From positions 1 to 64,000 of the forward strand of contig CAZAPG010000003.1 of assembly GCA_964486935.1 (NCBI GenBank): a stretch of DNA of 64,000 nt, written 5' to 3'. Position 1 is the stretch's first letter. The number at the start of each line of letters is the position of its first letter. Made by a program: the position numbers and the translations under genes. This stretch comes from CAZAPG01 sp964486935. Lineage in GTDB: Bacteria > Chloroflexota > Anaerolineae > 4572-78 > J111. Shown here piece by piece: positions 56,709-64,000 of this stretch. Under the pieces are notes generated by a model, which saw only the letters and a list, made by a program, of their open reading frames with translations, searched no databases and was not told where the DNA came from.

Positions 56709-58265
56709 ATGAAAAAAACTTTAACCATTATGGTACTGGTAGTTATGTTAAGTGTGACTACCGTTGGCCTGGCTAATGCCTCGCCGGGGTTACAAGGGAG
56801 CGGAACCGTTCACTATGTAACCTTTGGCGAAACTCTGTATAGCATTGCGATGCAATACGGCGTTAGCAGCAACGCAATTTTACAGATAAACGGATTGGCC
56901 AATCCCGATTTGATATACGTAGGGCAGCCTCTGGTTATCCCCGGCGTTTTGGGCGGCCCCGGCGGATATGCCCCCGAACCAAAAGCTTATGGTTGCGCCA
57001 ATTTCCATATAGTCTCGGCCGGCGAAACCTTATCGGGTATTGCCTATAGTTATGGAGTGTCGCTGCAAGAATTGCTAAACCATAACTATCTTTATAACAG
57101 CAATGTGGTTTATGTTGGGCAACAAATTTGTTTGCCTCCTCGCGCTCAAAAGGGATACGTTCCGCAGCCGGCCAGCTACCACCAGGGGTATAGTATGCCC
57201 GCCAGTACTTACTATCACACGGTACGCAATGGAGAAACTTTGCACTGGATAGCCCAACAGTATGGCGTCAATTATCTGGACATTGTAAACTCAAACAATA
57301 TGACCAACGCCGGCCTGATTTGGGCCGGTCAGCGTTTGTACATCCCCAATTATCACCCTGCCCCCCCGCCCGTTGCTGCGCCGGTTCAAGGTTACAGCCA
57401 CAAGCCAGACTATGCGCCCCCGGCAGCGCCGCCTCCTGCGCCGGTGTATGGCGGCGGCGGTGGCAGCGATAAGGATTACGAGCCAACATCCGCAGACGCT
57501 CCAATTCCTCCGGCCCCTGAGTATCAGGAGTCGCCGCCATTGCCTCTGCTGCCGGTGGCCGACCACCCCATTGAGGTAGTTGTCAACGGCGGCCAAAGCT
57601 GGGTGGGCAAGCTCTTTAACGAGCCGTATGATGACCCCGACGGCGTGACGACCCTGATTGTGAATACAGGCGAAAAAGATCAAAATAGAGTGGTGAGAAT
57701 GAGAAGCGGTGATTATGAAGTTAAGGGCGAGCTGGGGTTGGTGCCGGAATTTGGCATTGACCGGTTCCGTTTTGCCTTTAAATACATTCCGCCCGGTGAT
57801 TACGATGTGTGGATTGACGACCCTGAAATTCAATCGGAAAAGGTGCAGGTGCGGGTTGACCCCGGCAAACGGGTTGAGGTCGGTTTCCGTAAAGGGGTTG
57901 CCTTTAGCGGGCCTACGTTTGCCTCTCCCGATGGTTGGGTGCTGGCTTCGTGGGATAACCCCAGCGAGCCGGGTAAAAACCTGGGCGCCTGGTCGAATAT
58001 TTTAATTCAAACCCCGGCTTCGGGCTTGTGGGTTAAAATCGAGAGCGAGGGCGGCGGTTACAAGGCCAGTTGCTTTACCGGCACCAAAGGCCCCGGCGCG
58101 TGCGATTTTGCCGGATTGTCTGCGGGTCTATACTGGATTTGGATTGACGGCACCGACCTGACTCTGAAAACCTACATGGATGGCAACGCTTACGCCACCT
58201 TTGCCTTTGCCCGCCAGCCCGTTGCCGGCGAGGAGAACAAAATTGGGCCGGTTACATATGATTGA
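56709..58265 (+). CDS. Secreted protein with three LysM domains
   Basis: A 518-residue exported protein. It has a signal peptide (1-25), LysM domains at 35-78, 99-142 and 169-213 (each YxxxGETLxxIAxxYGV and a final G-Q-L-x-IP), a Pro/Gly linker (214-300), and a C-terminal region of about 210 residues. That region has two beta-rich parts (PIEVVVNGGQSWVGKLFNEP; a PGDYDVWIDDPE segment) that I do not recognise. LysM binds peptidoglycan, so this is a wall-attached surface protein. The ATG at 56709 has AGGAGG. A strong promoter precedes it and a clear terminator follows. Confidence 0.88.
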   Translation: MKKTLTIMVLVVMLSVTTVGLANASPGLQGSGTVHYVTFGETLYSIAMQYGVSSNAILQINGLANPDLIYVGQPLVIPGVLGGPGGYAPEPKAYGCANFHIVSAGETLSGIAYSYGVSLQELLNHNYLYNSNVVYVGQQICLPPRAQKGYVPQPASYHQGYSMPASTYYHTVRNGETLHWIAQQYGVNYLDIVNSNNMTNAGLIWAGQRLYIPNYHPAPPPVAAPVQGYSHKPDYAPPAAPPPAPVYGGGGGSDKDYEPTSADAPIPPAPEYQESPPLPLLPVADHPIEVVVNGGQSWVGKLFNEPYDDPDGVTTLIVNTGEKDQNRVVRMRSGDYEVKGELGLVPEFGIDRFRFAFKYIPPGDYDVWIDDPEIQSEKVQVRVDPGKRVEVGFRKGVAFSGPTFASPDGWVLASWDNPSEPGKNLGAWSNILIQTPASGLWVKIESEGGGYKASCFTGTKGPGACDFAGLSAGLYWIWIDGTDLTLKTYMDGNAYATFAFARQPVAGEENKIGPVTYD

Positions 58266-58303
58266 CGGTTGATTGAAAAATTTAATTTGGCTATTTGACA
58301 CCC

Positions 58304-58341
58304 AAAACCGCCGGAGAGATTTTTCTTCCGGCGGTTTTTTT
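58304..58341 (+). terminator. Intrinsic terminator of the triple LysM gene
   Basis: Twelve-bp stem AAAACCGCCGGA/TCCGGCGGTTTT with an eleven-base loop and a run of seven T, 38 bases after the stop. It may act on the convergent kinase gene as well, since A-runs lie on the other side. Confidence 0.88.
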
Positions 58342-58366
58342 GTATTACTGCCGTTTGAATTGGGGC

Positions 58367-60673
58367 TTATTTTTCTTCGGTGGGCTTTAAATCTTTGCTG
58401 CGCCAGTGAACGGTTTCTATTTGCGATTGTTTGCGGGTGTCGCGCTGCTGCATCTCTGCGGGGCTGATTGGAATGACAAAATAAAATTTACTGCCGGGGT
58501 AATTCAATTCATCGTAACCGGGGCTTTCTACCCAAACTTTACCGCCGTGGGCTTCGGCAATGGCTTTTACCAGGGCCAGGCCCAATCCGGGACCGGCCCC
58601 CTTAAATTTGGTTTTGCCCGTGCTGTGATGGGCGACGTCATCAATTCTGAACACTTTTTCAAAAATGCGCTCGTGATATTGGGGGTCAATGCCAATTCCT
58701 TTGTCTATGACCGCAATTTCAATGGCCGGAGTTGAGCTATTCATTGTTGTGGTACGCGCCTCAACCTTTACCAGCCCGCCATCCGGGGTATATTTGATGG
58801 CGTTGCTTATCAGGTTTTCCAGAGCCTGCACCAGCCGCGTGCCGTCGGCTTCGATGATGGGCAGGTTTTCAAAACCGTTTTTGGCAAAAGCGATGCGCCG
58901 CTCATCCAGCGCCGACGTAAAAGGCCGCGTGGCCTGGTCTAATACCTCAACCAGCGAAACCGGACCCTTAAACAGATTCATTTCGCCAATGTCGGCCTCG
59001 GTCACGTCAAACATCACGTCGATGACATCTTTCATTCGCTCGCTGCCCCTGGCAATCCCTTCGGTCATCTTTTTAACGTAGTCGGGGTTTTTTAACTCAT
59101 CTTCGGTCAGGTCAAGCAACATCCGAGAGTAGCCAAGAATGTGAGTCAACGGTGTTCTTAACTCATGAGAGGCAATCGAGAGAAAGTCATTCTTGTTCTG
59201 GTCCAGCCCTTCCAGCCTTTCGCTAAGCAACCCCACCTCGCGGTGAACGGTCGCCAGTTGTTCAAATAATTGGGCGCTGTCCATCGCCAGGGCCGATTGT
59301 TCGGCCAGGGCCACCATTAAATCTATATCTTCTTCATAGTAGGCGGTGCCGCTGGCGCGAGGCCCAAAACTTAACATCCCCACCAGGTCTCGATGACGCA
59401 TAATGGGTACGTGTAGCTCCATCCCCATATCGGCCAACCACTTGCGCTCATCTTTGCCAATGCTGCTAAATTCTGGCAGCACGTCAACATCGTACTGGTG
59501 CAACGATTTGTGGCCGTTGCGAAAATGGTCAACAAAGGCGCTGTTAGTGCTAAAATGACCTGTGGTTAAATCTTCTACGCCCACCGAAGCCAACGGGCGC
59601 AACGAAACGCCGCTACTGCTGCCGCGTTCATTTACAAACACAATCCCTTGTTCAATCCCCAGGGTTTCAATCATCAAATTAAGCACAATGTTGCCCAGCC
59701 GCTGCATATCTAATGCGCCGCTTACGCTTTGGCTATAGCGTTTTATGACTTGTTTGGCATCGCGGTCGTCTTTGCCAAAAATGATTTTGTTTAGAAACCG
59801 GCCGGCGCGCCGCCACAAAAGCGGAACTACCATAGCCAGTGTCACAGCCAGAAACACGGCCCAAAGAAACACGTTACCGGGGTTAAGCGCGCTGCTTCGG
59901 CTAACAATTACGGTTATAGCCAGGCTAAAGTAAAAAATAACGGCCAGGGTGCTGGTCAAACTTACAAAATGCACGGCCCGACCCACCAGCAGGTTTAAAT
60001 CGGGCGCGTGATAGCTTAAAACTATATAGCTGGCTAAAACGCTCCCCACCGAAACCAGCAGCAGGCCAGACCAGTAAAAAATTGCCGGTTTAACAAATAA
60101 GATGAGTCCGCTTGCGCCCAGCAGCGTGGCGGCAATTAACCAGTATCGCAGCCGGTTAAGGTATTGGGCCGATTGTCTTTTTTTGAATTCTGTGGTCAGA
60201 GAAACGGCAGCCGTAACCAGCGGTATTATCCAGCCCAGCGCCGAAATAATTAGCGTGTTATTAATGCCGGGAAAAATTACTATACTTTTTGACGCCCATA
60301 CATCAAGCGCAAAAATTACCCAGAGAGCCACAACAACCAGCGCTACTGCCCAATAGCCTAATAACGCGGACCGTTTTTTATTGAGTAAATTCAGGCTGAG
60401 TGCGCCAAAAGTTAGCACCATGGCCAGCAAGGCTAATTCGGTAAAGGGGTTATAAGTTGTGCCGGGCAGCGGCGTAATTTTTAGAGAATCGGTGAGTCGC
60501 GAGAGATTTGAGAAAAAGCCCAACCCCAAATAAAGTGTTAAATGGAGAACCAGCGTATCTTTTAGGCGAAGCCGGAAGCCGGTTAGCACCAAAAGCAGCG
60601 CAAAAATTAGCAGGTTGATTGAAATAAGAACAATCTCAAATGTTATCATGGTTGTTAAGGGTGTATGCCGCAT
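58367..60673 (-). CDS. Membrane sensor histidine kinase with GAF domain
   Basis: A 768-residue sensor kinase. The N-terminal third has seven or eight membrane spans. A GAF domain covers about 310-470. HisKA has the phosphoacceptor in IASHELRTPLTHILGY (His about 503), and HATPase_c has N-box NLISNAIKYTP (about 620), DKGIGIDPQYHERIFEKVF and GPGLGLALVKAIAEAHGG. There is no receiver domain and no adjacent response regulator, though the next gene has one at its C-terminus. The start is uncertain: ATG 60673 or ATG 60649. Signal unknown. Confidence 0.9.
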   Translation of the reverse strand: MRHTPLTTMITFEIVLISINLLIFALLLVLTGFRLRLKDTLVLHLTLYLGLGFFSNLSRLTDSLKITPLPGTTYNPFTELALLAMVLTFGALSLNLLNKKRSALLGYWAVALVVVALWVIFALDVWASKSIVIFPGINNTLIISALGWIIPLVTAAVSLTTEFKKRQSAQYLNRLRYWLIAATLLGASGLILFVKPAIFYWSGLLLVSVGSVLASYIVLSYHAPDLNLLVGRAVHFVSLTSTLAVIFYFSLAITVIVSRSSALNPGNVFLWAVFLAVTLAMVVPLLWRRAGRFLNKIIFGKDDRDAKQVIKRYSQSVSGALDMQRLGNIVLNLMIETLGIEQGIVFVNERGSSSGVSLRPLASVGVEDLTTGHFSTNSAFVDHFRNGHKSLHQYDVDVLPEFSSIGKDERKWLADMGMELHVPIMRHRDLVGMLSFGPRASGTAYYEEDIDLMVALAEQSALAMDSAQLFEQLATVHREVGLLSERLEGLDQNKNDFLSIASHELRTPLTHILGYSRMLLDLTEDELKNPDYVKKMTEGIARGSERMKDVIDVMFDVTEADIGEMNLFKGPVSLVEVLDQATRPFTSALDERRIAFAKNGFENLPIIEADGTRLVQALENLISNAIKYTPDGGLVKVEARTTTMNSSTPAIEIAVIDKGIGIDPQYHERIFEKVFRIDDVAHHSTGKTKFKGAGPGLGLALVKAIAEAHGGKVWVESPGYDELNYPGSKFYFVIPISPAEMQQRDTRKQSQIETVHWRSKDLKPTEEK

Positions 60674-60737
60674 TTAGATTGTTTTCTAAATTGTAGCACA
60701 GATTTTACGGAGCTAATAATCAGTCGCTATTTTCCGC

Positions 60738-63700
60738 TCAGGAGGGTATGCTTTCTCGGTTAATGGTTTGGGTAATGACTCTTTCAATATCTACGGGGAG
60801 AAAGGGTTTGGCCAGCCAGGGTAATTTAGATTTTTCCAAAAATATTCTGGTGTCGATATCTACAACATTGCCGGTGATAAAAATAAAGCTCTTGGTTAAC
60901 CGTGGAATTTGCTGAATGGCTTGTTGATAAAGCTCCGGGCCAAGAATGTCGGGCATTAATACATCGCAAAATACTAAATCAAATGATTGACTTTTTAGTT
61001 TTTGCAGGGCTGATTGTCCATTTTGAGCGGTTTCAACCGTGTGACCGAATTTTTCTAACACCCGCCGCAGCAGGTTTAGCAACGGCGGCTCATCGTCTAC
61101 GGCCAAAATATTTAACGAGACCGGCGACAGGGTTAAGCCTGGCCGGGCAGATTTTGAGTTGACCGCAGGCGCTATTGGTTCTTTGACTGCAATGAGCGGT
61201 AGTTCAATGTAAAAAACAGCACCGCCTTCGGGGGAATTTTCAACCCAAATACGCCCTTTATGCTCGCTGATAATGCCAAAGCAAATAGATAGCCCCAACC
61301 CGGTTCCCTCGCCTACCTGTTTGGTGCTAAAAAAGGGGTCAAAAATGCGATGCATAATGTTTTTGGGAATTCCCGGCCCGTTATCGGCAAAACTGAGCAA
61401 AATTGAATTTTCAGCCTGCCCGGATTCAATGGTGAGCCGGCGGGGTAACGGACAGGTTGACAAAGCCTGAACCGCGTTGGTGATAAGGTTAACAAATACC
61501 TGCTCCAGTTGGTGCGGGTCGGCCACGGTTTGGGGCAGGCCAAAATCAAGCGAGGCCGTAACCTGAATGTTTTGATTTTGCAGGTGAGGTTTCATTAACG
61601 TCAGGCTCGACTGGATGGTTTCGTTAATATCAACCGGCTCGGTTTCCAGGTTGATGTTGCGGGCAAATGTCAGCAAATCTCTAACAATTACGCGGGCGCG
61701 CTGCGCCTGCCGAAAAATAACCCTCAGGTCTTCTTGCTGGGCTTTGGGCAAGTCGCTTTCCTGAAGCAGGCTGGCATAGCCAATAATGGAGGTGAGGGGA
61801 TTGTTAAGCTCGTGGGCCACGCCAGCTACCAGCTTGCCAATAGTCGATAGTTTTTCGGTTTGCCGGAGTTGCTGCTCTAGTTTGCGCCGGTGGGTAATGT
61901 CTCTGGCAATACAATGGATGCCTACCGGCCGGCGTCCGGCGCGCTGCACCCGAATGGTAACTTCTAAAATGGTTTCTCGTTGATTTTTGCCATATACCGG
62001 CAGCTCGATGGTAGTTGGCGCCTGGGATGAGACTAAACGGTGTTTAAGTAATTTAAATGCTCTGGCGCGATGTTCAGGGGGCGTAAAATGGGTAATGTGC
62101 ATACCAATAATCTCGTCAAGTTGGTAGCCGGTTGATTTTAAGACGACTTTGTTGGCGCTGCTGATTTTAAAGTTGCTATCTATGGTAAAGATAAAATCAT
62201 TGGCGTTGTCAAACAAATCGCGGTAATTGGCTTCGGCGGCGCGAGTTTCTTCAAACAGGCGGGCATTTTGAATGGCGATAGCAGCCTGATTAGCAAACAA
62301 CAGGAGCGTTTGCTCATCTTCTTCGCTAAAGGCGTCAACCTTGGTTAAACTGTCGATGTTAATTGAACCCAGCACATCATCGCCGGCGTATAAGGGCGCC
62401 TGCAAACTGCATTTGATTTCGTCAATGCGCCCTGCCTTGAAAATCTGTTCGGTATTAAGCGAAAATACTTTTTGAGCCATTTCTTTAAGTTGCTCATTGG
62501 TAACGCGTTCCACTTTTTTCGGGACAGGTTGGAGTTCTAAAAACTCTTTTTGGGTAATGGCAAAATGTTGTAACACGTCCATATCGTAGCCAACGGCGGC
62601 GGCAAAAACAAATTTGTCACCTTTGGGCACAATCAGGCTGCCGGCATCGGCATTGGGCATAACCTCGATGGCCCGCTCGATAATCCGCTGAAACAGAATT
62701 TCCGGCTTCAACTCCGAGCTTAAATCGGCAAATACATCCAGCAGGGCCTGCTGCTGACTGGCCAGCCGGTGTTCTTTTTGATAAAGCTGGGCATTTTCAA
62801 GGGCTACGGCCAGTTCAGCGGCAATGGCGCTGAACAAACGCAGGTCTTCCTGGTCAAAGGCGTTGAGCCGGGGGCTTTCGGCGTTGAGCACGGCGGCAAC
62901 CTTTTTGTTAAGCAGCACCGGCACGCACATCTGCGATTGCGTATCGGCGGCCAGTTCAAAGTAGTGCTCTGCTTCTTTAACATTGGGCGTGAGCAGCGGC
63001 CTGCCGGTACGGACAACCCAGCCTACGGCGCTGCCATCTACGGGGATGTATAGTTTGCCATTGTTTATTTCAAAGCCAATGGTAGCCGGATGAGAGGTAA
63101 TAATGGCGCCATCTTTTGAGGGTAAAAAGAAGCCCAGCCGCTCTATGCCCAGGGTGCGGTGCAGGGCTTCGATGGTGCCGGTCAGCACCCGGTTAAAATC
63201 CAGCGATGAGGCAGCCGCGACCATTACCTCTTGCAGCACGCGGGCTTCGGCCAGACGGCGGGTAATTTCATCATACAGCCGGGCGTGTTCAATAGCTACG
63301 GCGGCCTGGGCGGCCATTGTTTCGCCCAGGCGCAGTTCATTTTGGCTGGTGGCCTCGATGGGCTGCAATCGCCCAATTTCAACCAGGCCAATAACCTGCC
63401 GGCGGTAGATGAGGGGCATCAGAAATAGGGCCTGAACCCCCAGCTTTTCCAGCCATTCTGCCTGTTTTTCTGAAATGGGCGCTGAATTGGCTTCTAAATA
63501 AACCGAATTTTTAGACCTTAAAATAGAGAGGGGAAATTCAGCCGGGGTCAAGGTTCGACACGCAAGGTTGGGGCGCTTTACCCCTGGCCCGGCATAACAT
63601 TGCATTACTTCCAGTTTGTTTTCAGAGATATCCCAGCGGGAGATGATGCACAAATCTGCTTTAAGGGCTTCAACCATCTGGCGGCTCACCGCATCGAGGA

Positions 63701-64000
63701 CAGTATCGAGCGCCAGGTCTGAGGTAACAATGGCCATTGCCTCAAAAAGCAGAGCCTGCTCCTCGGATTGCTGGCGCGTTTGGGCTAAGAGACGCGCATT
63801 TTCAATAGCCAGAGCGGCGTGGTCGGCAATAACGGTTAAAATTTTCAGGCCGGTCTCGCTCATATAATCCTGGCGCATATTCATCAACTCGATGACGCCA
63901 ATGGTGTGCCCCTCGGCCCGCAATGGAACGCACATAATAGATTTGGTGTGAAAGCCGCTTTCTTTATCAATTTCCTGATAAAAACGGCTATCCTGGGTAA
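60738..64000 (-). CDS. Multi-GAF/PAS hybrid histidine kinase (5' end beyond window)
   Basis: A large soluble hybrid kinase, at least 1,087 residues and still open at the window edge. The codons before ATG 63935 continue a GAF domain (SRFYQEIDKESGFHTKSI), so that ATG is internal. In order it has a partial GAF, three further GAF domains, a PAS domain (NYRDLFDNANDFIFTIDSNF), HisKA with VAGVAHELNNPLTSIIGY, HATPase_c with GTGLGLSICFGI, and a C-terminal receiver (NILAVDDEPPLLNLL, phosphoacceptor Asp in FCDVLMPD). The layout suggests several small-molecule or redox inputs feeding one output. It lies 64 bases upstream of the membrane kinase on the same strand. Confidence 0.92.
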   Translation of the reverse strand, partial: TQDSRFYQEIDKESGFHTKSIMCVPLRAEGHTIGVIELMNMRQDYMSETGLKILTVIADHAALAIENARLLAQTRQQSEEQALLFEAMAIVTSDLALDTVLDAVSRQMVEALKADLCIISRWDISENKLEVMQCYAGPGVKRPNLACRTLTPAEFPLSILRSKNSVYLEANSAPISEKQAEWLEKLGVQALFLMPLIYRRQVIGLVEIGRLQPIEATSQNELRLGETMAAQAAVAIEHARLYDEITRRLAEARVLQEVMVAAASSLDFNRVLTGTIEALHRTLGIERLGFFLPSKDGAIITSHPATIGFEINNGKLYIPVDGSAVGWVVRTGRPLLTPNVKEAEHYFELAADTQSQMCVPVLLNKKVAAVLNAESPRLNAFDQEDLRLFSAIAAELAVALENAQLYQKEHRLASQQQALLDVFADLSSELKPEILFQRIIERAIEVMPNADAGSLIVPKGDKFVFAAAVGYDMDVLQHFAITQKEFLELQPVPKKVERVTNEQLKEMAQKVFSLNTEQIFKAGRIDEIKCSLQAPLYAGDDVLGSINIDSLTKVDAFSEEDEQTLLLFANQAAIAIQNARLFEETRAAEANYRDLFDNANDFIFTIDSNFKISSANKVVLKSTGYQLDEIIGMHITHFTPPEHRARAFKLLKHRLVSSQAPTTIELPVYGKNQRETILEVTIRVQRAGRRPVGIHCIARDITHRRKLEQQLRQTEKLSTIGKLVAGVAHELNNPLTSIIGYASLLQESDLPKAQQEDLRVIFRQAQRARVIVRDLLTFARNINLETEPVDINETIQSSLTLMKPHLQNQNIQVTASLDFGLPQTVADPHQLEQVFVNLITNAVQALSTCPLPRRLTIESGQAENSILLSFADNGPGIPKNIMHRIFDPFFSTKQVGEGTGLGLSICFGIISEHKGRIWVENSPEGGAVFYIELPLIAVKEPIAPAVNSKSARPGLTLSPVSLNILAVDDEPPLLNLLRRVLEKFGHTVETAQNGQSALQKLKSQSFDLVFCDVLMPDILGPELYQQAIQQIPRLTKSFIFITGNVVDIDTRIFLEKSKLPWLAKPFLPVDIERVITQTINRESIPS

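Noticed and set aside
63933..63935. ATG as the start of the hybrid kinase
   Set aside because: The codons before it stay open to the window edge and spell the upstream part of the same GAF domain, so it is internal.

Overview
The window reads as a moderately GC-rich chromosome segment of an uncultured, probably anaerobic or microaerobic member of the Chloroflexota (Anaerolineae/Caldilineae-like). This is an inference. It rests on secreted proteins with long Thr/Pro linkers, a CarD-type regulator, GAF-rich hybrid kinases, two-subunit ABC-2 exporters, and many TTG/GTG starts behind strong Shine-Dalgarno sites. There are no rRNA or tRNA genes, CRISPR arrays, phage genes or complete insertion sequences. 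Most genes lie on the minus strand.

1-16,660: an aromatic-acid catabolic region. The core is a compact minus-strand operon, oah-bzdN-bzdO-bzdP-bzdQ-(hemerythrin)-dch-had. It encodes an ATP-dependent class I benzoyl-CoA reductase of the Azoarcus (Bzd) type plus the three enzymes that carry the cyclic diene to 3-hydroxypimelyl-CoA. Upstream lie a PaaX-family regulator and a hotdog thioesterase, and three TGAC/GTCA palindromes sit between paaX and the operon. Downstream are a kynurenine-formamidase-like hydrolase and a Liv-type ABC importer. Further up are a MazEF-like pair, a two-subunit CoA-transferase and a PaaG-like hydratase/isomerase. No benzoate-CoA ligase, ferredoxin or ferredoxin reductase is visible.

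16,660-28,400: mixed housekeeping. It holds a secreted two-domain glycoside-hydrolase-like protein, a UPF0314 membrane protein, an MBL hydrolase, a tandem-fused adenylate kinase, a fabG 3' remnant, an FGE-domain protein overlapping an orphan ParA, QueA, an SDR, a ParB-like small protein and an MFS exporter.

28,400-43,200: CarD with a strong promoter and terminator but an odd start, a STAND NTPase followed by two ABC-2 permeases with no ABC ATPase, a phosphodiesterase, a HAD phosphatase, molybdenum-hydroxylase maturation genes (YqeC-MocA fusion and YqeB), and a threonine dehydrogenase/Kbl pair.

43,200-58,400: envelope functions. These are an unknown 411-aa protein, a CPBP protease, a Gfo/Idh oxidoreductase, LysM/L,D-transpeptidase proteins, a secreted zinc protease, three Thr/Pro-linker lipoproteins, a RecA-like protein with a broken Walker A, a GT39-type glycosyltransferase, and pyrophosphatase.

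58,400-64,000: two sensor kinases, the second running off the window end.

Two copies of a small palindromic element (35,576-35,665 and 47,780-47,860) share terminal inverted repeats and a G/C core. Each is flanked by its own 8-bp direct repeat, which identifies a MITE family.
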